Source: Acidobacteriota bacterium
GTDB lineage: Bacteria > Acidobacteriota > Blastocatellia > Pyrinomonadales > Pyrinomonadaceae
Length of the DNA: 64,000 nt
NCBI GenBank assembly: GCA_003385635.1
Contig: QQUY01000001.1
Coordinates: 1,713,001-1,777,000, forward strand
Reading direction: 5' to 3'
A model generated the notes under the pieces. It was not told where the DNA came from, searched no databases, and saw only the letters and a program-made list of their open reading frames with translations. Each line of letters starts with the position of its first letter. The first letter of the stretch is position 1. Made by a program: the position numbers and the translations under genes. Shown in pieces: positions 26,721 to 35,166 of the stretch.

Positions 26721-26759
26721 AAACCGGAGCGCCCGCGTCCCGCGGGCTTTGAGCGAAGC
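26721..26759 (+). repeat. dispersed repeat with GCGCCCGCGTCCCGCGGGC palindrome
   Basis: AAACCGGAGCGCCCGCGTCC followed by CGCGGGCTTTGAGCGAAGC; near-identical to 23316-23357. Confidence 0.7.
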
Positions 26760-26961
26760 TAATTTCAAACGGGAAGAGTGATTTGGCCACAAACGTGACG
26801 GTCAAACCGCTAAACGCTAATCCCTCAACGTAATACAATCGTCCTCAACCTCAATCGAACGATTTCATTTTCGATTCTACGAACCAATATGGTCGCGCTT
26901 TCAATGAGCGCTCAACGAAAACTTAGCGGCGCGGTGCCTATGCTGTAGTCTTCAAAAATTG

Positions 26962-27648
26962 TCAGTCCTCAGCAAAAAGGTGTGGAAGTTGGTAGTATTC
27001 GTCTCTAAGAACGAAATAATGAGGACGATAACCCTGATCGGACGCAAAGTTCACGACGTTAGTGGCCGCGGAGAGCACGTGTTCGCACAAGTTCAGCAGG
27101 GGAGCCATATGGCTCTGAACCCCACCAATAACGAAGGACTCCATACCTGGTACGTTCTGATCGATCTTCCAATCCTCGTGTCCTAAGCCAGATTGTTCAG
27201 CCAAAGTACGAATTAGGTCTTGATAGCTATAGGAGTGACCCATAAAATGGATTGCTTCCGCACGTCTAACGAATTCACGAAGAGAGTATGACTTCGCTAT
27301 GCTGCGGTAATACTGCCAAATGTCGTCTGAGGACATCTCGCCTAAGTCGAGGAGGTCATCCTTATCGGAATCATCTACGAGGGGAATCGGAAATGGGAGA
27401 TCTGGGATTGGCGAAATGAAATAAACTGCATCAAGCTCATCCATTAAGTCCAAGAGCAAAGGCCGGTTTTTACCAAAGCTGCAAACCAACACCCGTAAGG
27501 TGGCTGCAATTTGCTTGTATCTGTCTGATTCTTCCGCAAGGGCTTGGATTGCCTCTCTGAGAAACTTGATCTGACTCTCAAGGTCAGCGACAAGTCGCTG
27601 CCCCGATTTCCTGATTCGCACCGGACTCATTGGATTTGCGCAACGCAT
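26962..27648 (-). CDS. orphan protein of unknown function
   Basis: 228 residues, family not recognised. Starts at ATG 27648 (27630 is possible). The N-terminal third is helical (LVADLESQIKFLREAIQALAEESDRYKQIAATL) with coiled-coil character; the rest is mixed, with HFMGHSYSYQDL and HEDWKIDQNVPGMESFVIGG. No signal peptide or membrane segment. The gene is visibly AT-richer than its neighbours, has no operon partner and sits between repeat clusters on both sides, which suggests acquisition by transfer. Confidence 0.65.
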   Translation of the reverse strand: MRCANPMSPVRIRKSGQRLVADLESQIKFLREAIQALAEESDRYKQIAATLRVLVCSFGKNRPLLLDLMDELDAVYFISPIPDLPFPIPLVDDSDKDDLLDLGEMSSDDIWQYYRSIAKSYSLREFVRRAEAIHFMGHSYSYQDLIRTLAEQSGLGHEDWKIDQNVPGMESFVIGGVQSHMAPLLNLCEHVLSAATNVVNFASDQGYRPHYFVLRDEYYQLPHLFAED

Positions 27649-28165
27649 AAAGAGCGGGACCGTTCCGCCCTGCTCCGTGTATTCAATCGCCTAACTGAAT
27701 AGAGGAAACCACGACTCCTTGTACCTCGCCTGAAAATTCAGAAGGCTTACCCAGTATGATAGCTATTTTAAAGCTAGAGATCCTAATCAAGAAGAGAAGC
27801 GTACTTACTCCAAAGACAGGTTAGCGGATCTGGTACGCGACCTGATCTCAAAAAACGAATCGCCGAGAATCGCTAACCAACGAACAACTATATTCAGTTG
27901 CCATTTCCTTAAAAAGCAACCGAGCAAACCTGGCCATTGGTTTTCGACGACTTGTATGGCAAAAGGCTGGTCGCATCTTCCGCGGGAATGTAAGCTTGGA
28001 TTCGGATACGGTGGAATTATGCGGTGAATCATTGAGAGACGACTCTATCAGTGCAAGCGCTTCTCCAAACAAGATGAAGGGATTCGCTAGAATTTGGAAC
28101 TGGAATTCGGCCGAAGCACGATCGCGCTACTTTGAACGGTGAGTGTTGTTGTTTAGGCTCTAGTT

Positions 28166-28369
28166 GCGCTGCGCACTACTCTTGCAGCGCAAGCGCTGCT
28201 CTAAACGGTTGGAGTCATTGCAACGGTTTAGCCGCGCTGCGCACGACTCTTGCAGCGCAAGCGCTGCTCTAAACGGTTGGAGTTATTGCAACGGTTTAGT
28301 CGCGCTCCTCACGGCTTTTGGAGCGCAAACGATGCTCGAAACGGTGGGGATGTTTCTTCGCACTATGCC
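28166..28369 (+). repeat. tandem 68-bp repeat carrying a palindrome
   Basis: Two near-identical 68-base units (28166-28233 and 28234-28301) and a decayed third from 28302. Each contains GCAGCGCAAGCGCTGC followed by TCTAAACGGTTGGAGT and TATTGCAACGGTTTAG. The palindrome plus TCTAAAC is the complement of the single copies at 26677 and 47937. Confidence 0.85.
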
Positions 28370-28482
28370 CGCGGGACGCGGGCGCTTTGGTTCGACTGCC
28401 TTTGTCGCCCATCGCAGGGCAAGTCTGCTCTAAACGGTCGGTTGTTTTCTTCGCAAAATGCCCGCGGAACGCAGGCGCTCCG
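28366..28482 (-). repeat. two inverted copies of the GCGCCCGCG palindrome repeat
   Basis: Copies at 28366-28390 (CGCGGGACGCGGGCGC) and 28459-28482 (CCGCGGAACGCAGGCGC), in opposite orientation to 23316 and 26721; a TCTAAACGGT tag lies between them. Confidence 0.65.
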
Positions 28483-28575
28483 ATGAAACAAAGGCGCAGA
28501 GTGAATTCTGGTATCTAAATCAACTGCCGAATCTCTACTCTGCGCCTCAGTGCCTTTGCGGTTCAATTCTTCCGA

Positions 28576-28603
28576 GATTCACGATTCACGATTCACCATT
28601 CAC
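28576..28603 (-). repeat. heptamer array abutting the sucC stop codon
   Basis: Four units, on the minus strand GTGAATG, GTGAATC, GTGAATC, GTGAATC. The first G is the last base of the sucC TAG. Same heptamer type as at 23145. Confidence 0.85.
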
Positions 28604-29763
28604 TATCCCGCCGCGCCGACCGCCTTTTGGGCCGCGTCCTGCATTCCCTGGGCTGAAATGATGTTGATGCCCGATTCATCGAGGACTCGCCTTCCCTCCT
28701 CGACGTTCGTGCCCTCAAGCCTTGCCACGATCGGGATCGAAACGCCCAGGTTCTTCGCCGCCTCGACAACGCCTCGCGCGACCATGTCACAACGAACGAT
28801 CCCCCCAAAAATGTTGATCAATACCGCTTCAACTGCTTCATCGGCAAGCAGGATCCGGAAAGCGTTCTCGACTCGTTCCTGTGAAGCTCCGCCGCCTACG
28901 TCAAGGAAGTTCGCAGGCTCGCCGCCCTCGTGCTTGATGATGTCCATCGTCGCCATCGCAAGCCCTGCACCGTTGACCATACAGCCGATGTTGCCGTCGA
29001 GCTTGATATAGCTGAGGTCAAACTTTGAAGCTTCGATCTCAAGCGGTTCTTCTTCGTTGAGGTCCCTTAGCTCGGGATAATCCTTGTGGCGGAACATTGC
29101 GTTCCCGTCAAAATTGACCTTCGCGTCAAGTGCGATCAGGCGGCCGTCGGTGGTCTTAAGGAACGGATTGATCTCGACAATCGTGGCGTCCATTTTTTCG
29201 AAAGCTTGCGAGAGCTTGATCATGAACTTGGCAGCCTGGCCGATCAGGTCTTTTTCCAGCCCGAGACCGAAAGCAAGCTTCCTTGCCTGGAATGGCTGAA
29301 GCCCGATACCGGGTTCGATCGTCTCTTTCAGGATTTTCTCCGGTGTCGCCGCCGCGACCTCCTCGATCTCGGTTCCGCCCTCGGAAGATGCCATGAACAC
29401 GTTCTTCCCGGTCGCCCGGTCAAGCGTGATGCCGAGATAGAATTCCTTGTCGATCGGAAGCCCCTCTTCAATTAGCACCGTCTTTACCTCTCGGCCTTCG
29501 GGACCCGTCTGATGGGTCACGAGATTCATTCCGAGGATCTGTTCGGCTAGCTGCCTCGCTTCCTCAGGCGATTTCGCCAGCTTCACACCGCCGCCCTTAC
29601 CGCGCCCGCCGGCGTGGATTTGGGCCTTTACTACCACTACGTCCGTTCCAAGCTCTCGCGCGGCCGCCTCAGCTTCGTCAGCTGAAGTCGCCACGATTCC
29701 TCTCGGTACAAAAACGTCGTACTTTTTGAGCAGTTCTTTCGCCTGATACTCGTGAATCTTCAT
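28603..29763 (-). CDS. sucC: succinyl-CoA synthetase beta subunit
   Basis: 386 residues from ATG 29763, which gives the standard N-terminus [25 protein letters not shown]-grasp region with [19 protein letters not shown]-terminal CoA-ligase part with [15 protein letters not shown] and [19 protein letters not shown]-forming step of the citric acid cycle. The alpha subunit gene sucD, usually directly downstream, is not here: the sucC stop runs into a repeat array. Confidence 0.96.
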   Translation of the reverse strand: MKIHEYQAKELLKKYDVFVPRGIVATSADEAEAAARELGTDVVVVKAQIHAGGRGKGGGVKLAKSPEEARQLAEQILGMNLVTHQTGPEGREVKTVLIEEGLPIDKEFYLGITLDRATGKNVFMASSEGGTEIEEVAAATPEKILKETIEPGIGLQPFQARKLAFGLGLEKDLIGQAAKFMIKLSQAFEKMDATIVEINPFLKTTDGRLIALDAKVNFDGNAMFRHKDYPELRDLNEEEPLEIEASKFDLSYIKLDGNIGCMVNGAGLAMATMDIIKHEGGEPANFLDVGGGASQERVENAFRILLADEAVEAVLINIFGGIVRCDMVARGVVEAAKNLGVSIPIVARLEGTNVEEGRRVLDESGINIISAQGMQDAAQKAVGAAG

Positions 29764-29823
29764 ATCTGAAAATCGGTCCCCGTTTGTAAGATTTGAGTTC
29801 GAGTCTATATAGAGCCAAACCAA

Positions 29824-29851
29824 AAATCAAAGGCAGCCGAAAACGGCTGCC
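29824..29851 (-). terminator. intrinsic terminator after the small lipoprotein gene
   Basis: 8-bp stem GGCAGCCG/CGGCTGCC (29832-29839 with 29844-29851), 4-base loop; on the minus strand followed by TTTGATTTTTGG. Confidence 0.85.
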
Positions 29852-29884
29852 TCTTGAGCTCAAGGCCCTGATTTCAAAGGTAAA

Positions 29885-30484
29885 TCAGCGATTTACTCCC
29901 GTGTACACTTCGATCGCGGCAAGCTTCCATTCTTTGCCGTTCGCGATGTACTTCAGGTCGAAGGTTGTTTCGCGCGGACTTGTGTCGAACTTGCCCTTGA
30001 CCTGAAGCGAATCGAACCCCTGAAAGTCCTTTATCTCCGGACCTTCACTGATATCCGGTTCAAGACTGCGAACTTTTCCGACGTCGGCCTTTCCGTCAAT
30101 GAACTTCTGGAATAGCCGCTTGAGCTGGCGAGGCGTCGTCTGCTTCTGCCATTCCTCGGAAATATTATCGTGAAAGTCCTCGAAGTCCTCGCTCTTGATC
30201 GCCCGGTCAAAGTCGAGAAGAGTGTTCTTTATCATCTCTTCCATCTCTTCGTCGCCAGGGATCTCTTTCTCGGAAGCGTCTGCTTTTTCCTTCGTATCCG
30301 AATCGGGTCCGTCTTCATCGGCCGAGGTATCAGTCGATTCTGAACCGCTGTTCGATCCCCACTGGAATCCTTCCTTGTCGTTGCAAGTACAGCCAAGGAC
30401 GATGCCCGAGATCACAAAAAGCGCGAGAATGCCGTTCAAAAGAGGGCTGCGCGAATTCATAAGTTTCTTAACAAGTTCGATCAT
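29885..30484 (-). CDS. lipoprotein of unknown function
   Basis: 199 residues; ATG 30484 has GGGAG six bases upstream. Lipobox IVLGC with Cys at ~32, then an acidic Ser/Asp/Glu linker (STDTSADEDGPDSD) to ~80, then a ~115-residue domain (LLDFDRAIKSEDFEDFHDNISEEWQ ... TFDLKYIANGKEWKLAAIEVY). The domain layout recalls NTF2-like small domains that sense or bind in the envelope, but I cannot name the family. It lies about 30 bases downstream of the DUF4344 lipoprotein and was probably cotranscribed with it; both share the acidic linker style. Confidence 0.8.
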   Translation of the reverse strand: MIELVKKLMNSRSPLLNGILALFVISGIVLGCTCNDKEGFQWGSNSGSESTDTSADEDGPDSDTKEKADASEKEIPGDEEMEEMIKNTLLDFDRAIKSEDFEDFHDNISEEWQKQTTPRQLKRLFQKFIDGKADVGKVRSLEPDISEGPEIKDFQGFDSLQVKGKFDTSPRETTFDLKYIANGKEWKLAAIEVYTGVNR

Positions 30485-30517
30485 AACCTTCTCCCGCCTG
30501 CACGGCGGTTGTTACAC

Positions 30518-31423
30518 CTAGTCCTTACGCCACGGCTCGAGCAATGATTCCCACGCCTTCGCCGTTCGCGCATACTCCGAAGGGCATCTGCGAGCCCTTG
30601 CCTCGGGCAATAGCCCGTCTTCCACAAATCCCGAGTACTTGTTTGGATTTGACCCGTAGATCATACAAAGAGAATTGAAGAACCTCTGTTCCTCAAGAAG
30701 ATGCTCATCTGCAAGACTTCCTTTTCCGATCTTGCGGTTCTGAGCCTGTATGTAGAATGCCTCCGCCGCAGCCACTACCCATTCAACCCCCTCGTCGCCC
30801 ATCTCCTCGATACATATGTAGGAGGAACAACGGTCAGCAGCGTCTTCCTCGTTCGCAGTGATCGGAAGTTCGTAGCTGTCGATCAACGCGTGTCCAAGCT
30901 CGTGAAGAAAGATAAAGTTCACAGCTTTTCCCATCCTCTCGTTCGCTTCAGCAACGGTACTGCCGTCGCTGCGATAAAGGTTGAAAAGATGGGACATGAG
31001 CTCGTAACAGATCGTTATCGATTTGTCTCGTGGATCGTAAAAAGCATTGACCGTTCCGCAATCTTTGGTTCGAAGGGTAATATCGTGTGGCAGGATGAGC
31101 GTCCTGTTCAGCTTGTCCGCAGCCTTCTCCAGGACCTTCGCGTCTTTTATCTCCCGGTGAATGCTCTCGAAATTGGGGTTCTCGACATCAGTGCTCTGGA
31201 CTATAAAGTCGCCCTCGTCCTCTTTTCGGTCCTTGTCTTCCGAATCTGAACCGGATGTTGAGGTGTCGTCGCTGTCCGAACGGTCCGAGCTGGTGTTCTC
31301 GTCCGAAAGCCGCGAGATGTCCCCGGACCCGTTGCGGTCCGGATTGCACATACAGCCGACCACCAGGATAAGTGTGCCAAGAGCGATTATCAGGTTCAGC
31401 TTGTTCCGGCTAAATGAGGCCAT
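30518..31423 (-). CDS. DUF4344-type metallopeptidase lipoprotein
   Basis: 301 residues from ATG 31423, chosen because the lipoprotein signal starts there (KLNLIIALGTLILVVGC). After the Cys comes a Ser/Asp/Glu-rich linker to ~80, then the catalytic domain: ITICYELMSHLF, then the zinc motif HELGHALID near residue 172 and NEEDAADRCSSY further on, typical of a gluzincin-like DUF4344 putative peptidase. Predicted to be anchored in the envelope. It precedes the small lipoprotein gene at 29885-30484. Confidence 0.85.
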   Translation of the reverse strand: MASFSRNKLNLIIALGTLILVVGCMCNPDRNGSGDISRLSDENTSSDRSDSDDTSTSGSDSEDKDRKEDEGDFIVQSTDVENPNFESIHREIKDAKVLEKAADKLNRTLILPHDITLRTKDCGTVNAFYDPRDKSITICYELMSHLFNLYRSDGSTVAEANERMGKAVNFIFLHELGHALIDSYELPITANEEDAADRCSSYICIEEMGDEGVEWVVAAAEAFYIQAQNRKIGKGSLADEHLLEEQRFFNSLCMIYGSNPNKYSGFVEDGLLPEARARRCPSEYARTAKAWESLLEPWRKD

Positions 31424-31595
31424 TCGGTTCACTTCGAGCCTTCGGGAGAAGCGACCCCCTCCCCGGAGGACATTCGATCGTATGTGTTCACGGAAGATAG
31501 GCGGGTTCAAAAGAAAATTGGTCACCGCCTCATTTGACGCTGACCAATCATAATACCAAGACCGAAATTTTCCAAAACTTTGAAGGTTCCGAAAC

Positions 31596-33089
31596 TTACT
31601 GAGAGTTCTCGACAAGCCTTACAAGCGTCCTGATGGCGACTCCCGTCGGTCCCTTCGCCTGGTGGGGCTTCGGGCTGTCGGCCCACGCAGTCCCCGCGAT
31701 ATCCAGGTGTGCCCACTTGGCTTTGTCGATAAATTCCTGGATGAACAATCCGCCGGCGATCGTTCCAGCACGGCGTTTAGTGCCGATGTTCTTCACGTCG
31801 GCGATGTCCGACTTGACCTCGCTTTCATAGCCTTCGAGCGGAAGCTGCCAGAATCCCTCGCCGACCTCTTTCCCGGTTTCGATGACGCGATCAACCAGGT
31901 CTTGATCATTACCCATGATGCCGGTGTTGCGGTTTCCGAGAGCGATGATAACGGCGCCTGTCAACGTCGCAAGATCGATGATCTGGTTCGCGCCTTTCTT
32001 CTCGGCGTAATGAACCGCGTCCGCGAGAACAAGCCGTCCTTCGGCATCGGTGTTGAGGATCTCGACGGTCTTGCCGTTCATCGCCGTGACGACGTCGCTC
32101 GGCCTCGATGCTTTCCCGTCCGGCATGTTTTCGACACAGCCTACGACGCCGATCACCGGCACCGATGGCTTAAGAAGCGCGATCGCCCTCATCGCACCGA
32201 CGACGGTGGCACCGCCGGACATGTCGTACTTCATCGCGTCCATTCCCTCTCCGGGCTTGAGCGAGATGCCGCCGGTATCAAACATCACGCCTTTTCCGAC
32301 AAGCGCCAGAAGATCTCCTTTTTTCGCCGTGCTCTTTTTAGGGGTGTACTTGAGGAAGATCAGTTTTGCAGGCTGTTCGGATCCAAGTGAAACGCTAAGG
32401 AGCGAATTCATGCCCATCTTCTTCATCTGGGCTTCAGTCAGGACTTCGCATGTCAGTCCCACCTCTTTCGCCATCTTCTTCGCACGATTGGCCATTTCCG
32501 TCGGCGTCAGAATGTTCGGAGGCTCGTTGGCAAGGTCGCGGGTGAAATTCATCGACTCGCCGATAGCCGTACCTTTTTCAATGCCGTTCTTTAGTTCAGC
32601 GGGCTTCGCGCCATCGACAAAGATCGTGATCGCATCAACGGACTTCTCGTTCTTGTCCTTTGTCTTGTACTTGTCGAGCTCGAACTGGCTCGTGATGGCG
32701 CCCTGAGTAGCGGCCGCTGCGGCTTCGACCGCGTCTCCGCCAAACCTCGGCGCAAAAGCAAACTTTTTCAGATTGTAATCACGGATCTTTCTGGCCGCCG
32801 CTCCGGCGCACGCTGCAGCTTCCGCTGACTTGTACTTTTCCTGATCTCCGCCGCCGACGAGAAGGATTCGGCCGGCCTTGCCCTTATCAGCCTTGTAGCG
32901 GAGCATGTAGGTTTCCCCGCTCTCGCCTTTGAATTCCTCGGAAGCGAGAACGCTTGAGATACCGCCGCCCGTCAGCTTGTCCAGTTCACCCAAAAGGCCC
33001 TTCTTGGTGTTGTCGTCCTTGAATACAACTACTGCCAGTGCATCCACACGGGCATCCGTAAAATTTTTGTTTATACCTCTTGAATTCAT
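31596..33089 (-). CDS. pepA: leucyl aminopeptidase (M17)
   Basis: 497 residues. Metal and catalytic segments are present: GKGVMFDTGGISLKP, NMPDGKASRPSDVVTAMNGKTVEI and NTDAEGRLVLADA, then LATLTGA. Cytosolic hexameric enzyme that removes N-terminal residues from peptides; some homologues also bind DNA. It follows smpB by about 50 bases on the same strand. Confidence 0.96.
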   Translation of the reverse strand: MNSRGINKNFTDARVDALAVVVFKDDNTKKGLLGELDKLTGGGISSVLASEEFKGESGETYMLRYKADKGKAGRILLVGGGDQEKYKSAEAAACAGAAARKIRDYNLKKFAFAPRFGGDAVEAAAAATQGAITSQFELDKYKTKDKNEKSVDAITIFVDGAKPAELKNGIEKGTAIGESMNFTRDLANEPPNILTPTEMANRAKKMAKEVGLTCEVLTEAQMKKMGMNSLLSVSLGSEQPAKLIFLKYTPKKSTAKKGDLLALVGKGVMFDTGGISLKPGEGMDAMKYDMSGGATVVGAMRAIALLKPSVPVIGVVGCVENMPDGKASRPSDVVTAMNGKTVEILNTDAEGRLVLADAVHYAEKKGANQIIDLATLTGAVIIALGNRNTGIMGNDQDLVDRVIETGKEVGEGFWQLPLEGYESEVKSDIADVKNIGTKRRAGTIAGGLFIQEFIDKAKWAHLDIAGTAWADSPKPHQAKGPTGVAIRTLVRLVENSQ

Positions 33090-33138
33090 TAGCTTCCTCA
33101 GAATTGAGATTTATTGAAAGTTCCGTTTTATCTATAAC

Positions 33139-33600
33139 TTATCTAAGGTCATCTTTCAACTGCCTTTCAGTTTCCTTGGCGATCGTTTTACGCTTCAGAG
33201 TTTCCCGTTTGTCGAAGAGCTTTTTGCCTTTCGCCACACCGATCTCGAACTTGATCCGACCGTTTCGCCAGTAGACCTTCGTTACCACAAGTGTCATTCC
33301 CTTCTGGTCGACCGCCTTCTTCATTTTTTCGATCTCTCTTCGGTGCAAAAGCAGCTTGCGGGTTCTGAGGGGATCGTGATTGTGGATATTTCCGTGCTTG
33401 TATGGCGAAACGTGAGCGTTCATCAGCCACACCTCGTCGTCACGAACGGCAACATACGATTCCTTGAGCTGTATCTTGCCGGCCATGATGCTCTTCACCT
33501 CCGTGCCTTGAAGCACGATCCCGGCTTCGTACGTGTCCTCGATGATGTATTCGTGGAACGCCGCACGATTGGTGACAATCGATTTATCCCCTGCTGGCAT
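33139..33600 (-). CDS. smpB: SsrA-binding protein
   Basis: 153 residues from ATG 33600, the family's usual length. An upstream TTG/ATG extension would consist of translated heptamer repeats and is rejected. Motifs: NRAAFHEYIIEDTYEAGIVL, GTEVKSI, GKIQLKESYV, LRTRKLLLHRREI, KGKKLFDKRETLKRK. Binds tmRNA and carries it to stalled ribosomes. tmRNA itself was not found in the window. Confidence 0.97.
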   Translation of the reverse strand: MPAGDKSIVTNRAAFHEYIIEDTYEAGIVLQGTEVKSIMAGKIQLKESYVAVRDDEVWLMNAHVSPYKHGNIHNHDPLRTRKLLLHRREIEKMKKAVDQKGMTLVVTKVYWRNGRIKFEIGVAKGKKLFDKRETLKRKTIAKETERQLKDDLR

Positions 33601-33656
33601 AAGCGTTTCATTGTGCCTGTACACGTCAGACGTCGCAAGTTCCGCTTCGGTGTTCC

Positions 33657-33712
33657 GGGTTTCGAGTTCGAAGTTCCTAGTTCCAGGTTCCGAGTTCAAA
33701 GTACAGGGGTTC
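33657..33712. repeat. short heptamer array upstream of smpB
   Basis: Units GAGTTCG, AAGTTCC, TAGTTCC, AGGTTCC, GAGTTCA, AAGTACA, in the divergent region between smpB and the gene at 33871. Confidence 0.7.
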
Positions 33713-33870
33713 AATGAATGCCGCTCCTTAAGGACGAAGTATCTTGGCCCGTATCTGAAGACCGGCGTTAGGCGTCCGCCCGGACCTCCAGCCGCGCAGC
33801 GGCGGAAACCGTTTTCTTAAAAAGCCAGATATACTATCGTTTCGTGACCAAAGGTCCGGACCTCAACACA

Positions 33871-34509
33871 ATGACCGAGTACCAAGACATTCTGGTCGAA
33901 ATCTACGACGTCGAGGAACGCCAGAGATGCAGGGCCTATTTTGAGAAGTATTGGCTTGCGGAGAAAGATTTCCGTTCCCTCTGGCTGCCGATCATGGAGC
34001 GTGTCTTCCGAACGGAAGCTCGTTGCCTTCCCGAAAGTATGTTCTCCCAGTCATACCTTCCGAAATTAAGAACGAATGGAGAGATCTTTCACGGTGAGAA
34101 CGACCTACTCGCATTCGAAAGATGGATGAATACAGTAGGAGATTCCCAGTTTGTAGTGATCGAGAACGAAAAGATCAGATACGAGGGTTGGTTGCCGGTG
34201 CGATATCGATATCCGTCCGACATCTCCTGGCCGGAGATAATTTCGGGCGGATCGATCGGATCTGAACACGTCGGAAACGGATTCAAAGACTACTTCGTGT
34301 TCGGCAATTCCGGAAGATGGGGGCTCTATGTCAGCGGAACTTTCTCGATCAAATGGGACAATGGATGGTTTGAGATCGGGATCTATGGTGTAGCCGAGGA
34401 TCTTGTCGAAACATACGACTCACTATTGGGTGACGTGAGAAGCCTGTCTGAACTCGGTATCTTGGAATCCGATCTGCCTCAAGCGTTTCGTCGAAATTAT
34501 CTCCTGTGA
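33871..34509 (+). CDS. hypothetical protein
   Basis: 212 residues from ATG 33871 (a GTG at 33844 would add nine). Family not recognised. No signal peptide or membrane helix. N-terminus helical (EIYDVEERQRCRAYFEKYWL), then a mixed region with aromatic-rich strands (GWLPVRYRYPSDISWPEIISGG, DYFVFGNSGRWGLYVSG, WFEIGIYG). This resembles the small soluble immunity-like proteins in general feel only; I do not assign it. Single gene, no partner. Confidence 0.65.
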   Translation: MTEYQDILVEIYDVEERQRCRAYFEKYWLAEKDFRSLWLPIMERVFRTEARCLPESMFSQSYLPKLRTNGEIFHGENDLLAFERWMNTVGDSQFVVIENEKIRYEGWLPVRYRYPSDISWPEIISGGSIGSEHVGNGFKDYFVFGNSGRWGLYVSGTFSIKWDNGWFEIGIYGVAEDLVETYDSLLGDVRSLSELGILESDLPQAFRRNYLL

Positions 34510-34609
34510 TCTGTAATGCTAACAGTAACCCGCTCTGACGCTTGGGCTTCAGAAACAACCGGAATGTCCTGCCGCGGGCGCGGCGAAGAGAAGCCGACTC
34601 GCTCTTTTA

Positions 34610-34643
34610 GCTTCGCTCATTGCGGGCGGGCCGCCCGCGCCCC
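34610..34643 (-). repeat. diverged copy of the GCGCCCGCG palindrome repeat
   Basis: On the minus strand GCGGGCGGCCCGCCCGCAAT then GAGCGAAGC. It shares the GAGCGAAGC end and GC palindrome of the copies at 23316 and 26721. It fills the gap between the hypothetical gene and the thioesterase gene. Confidence 0.5.
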
Positions 34644-34722
34644 AGTCAGACTCAACATACTCCATCTACTCAACAGACTGTTTGTTTGACTAAATCGGCG
34701 CCCGAAAACGATAATCGAGGGG

Positions 34723-35166
34723 ATGTGGCACGAGACTGAACTCAGGGTCAGATACGCCGAGACCGACAAGATGGGGATCGTTCATCACTCGAACTACTAC
34801 GTCTGGTTCGAGCTTGGCAGGAGCGAGTTCTGCCGTTCACGCGGATTTTCTTATCGCGACATGGAAGACAATGATGGCGCCCTTTTGGTCGTCGCGGAAA
34901 GCTACTGCAGATACAAATCTCCCGCCCACTACGAAGACCTTCTATTGTTGCGAACCCAGATCGCAAGGATCCGCAGCCGAAGTATCTCTTTTGTTTACGA
35001 GGTCTTCCGGCCTTCGGACGACACCGTTATAGCAGAGGGCGAGACAATGCACATCGTCGTCAACCGAAAGAACAAGATCATTTCCCTGCCTAAACGATAT
35101 GAAGCGATGCTGATGACTGGCAGTGACGAGTCGCACGCATTCCCTGCGGAACTGCCGCCAAGCTGA
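34723..35166 (+). CDS. acyl-CoA thioesterase, YbgC/4HBT family
   Basis: 147 residues. Hotdog-fold signature RYAETDKMGIVHHSNYYVWFELGRSEF with the catalytic Asp in ETDKMG, then YKSPAHYEDLLLLRTQI and SISFVYEVF. Hydrolyses acyl-CoA or 4-hydroxybenzoyl-CoA-like thioesters in the cytoplasm. It converges directly on hutH: stop codons abut at 35166/35167. Confidence 0.92.
   Translation: MWHETELRVRYAETDKMGIVHHSNYYVWFELGRSEFCRSRGFSYRDMEDNDGALLVVAESYCRYKSPAHYEDLLLLRTQIARIRSRSISFVYEVFRPSDDTVIAEGETMHIVVNRKNKIISLPKRYEAMLMTGSDESHAFPAELPPS

Larger units (their letters stand above)
26457..26961. other. 505-base gap upstream of the aminotransferase: repeats only
   Basis: Holds a period-9 array (26575-26655), a GTTTAGA-palindrome copy (26677-26699) and a GCGCCCGCG copy (26721-26759). 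The rest is unstructured. No open frame here looks like a protein. Confidence 0.75.
27649..28602. other. 954-base gap: possible gene remnant and repeats
   Basis: 27650-28130 is AT-richer like the orphan gene. A plus-strand frame is open about 27734-28024 with protein-like composition (DPNQEEKRTYSKDRLADLV) but no good start, so it may be a decayed gene. From 28166 the gap is repeats, ending in a heptamer array at the sucC stop. Confidence 0.55.

Noticed and set aside
27805-28072. Two small minus-strand open frames (75 and 74 codons)
   Set aside because: Overlapping frames in AT-rich sequence without ribosome-binding sites or family features.
28166-28369. CRISPR array
   Set aside because: Units are contiguous 68-base copies without unique spacers, the core is palindromic, and no cas gene is near.
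33601-33714. N-terminal extension of SmpB
   Set aside because: It would translate heptamer repeats; the conserved protein begins at 33600.
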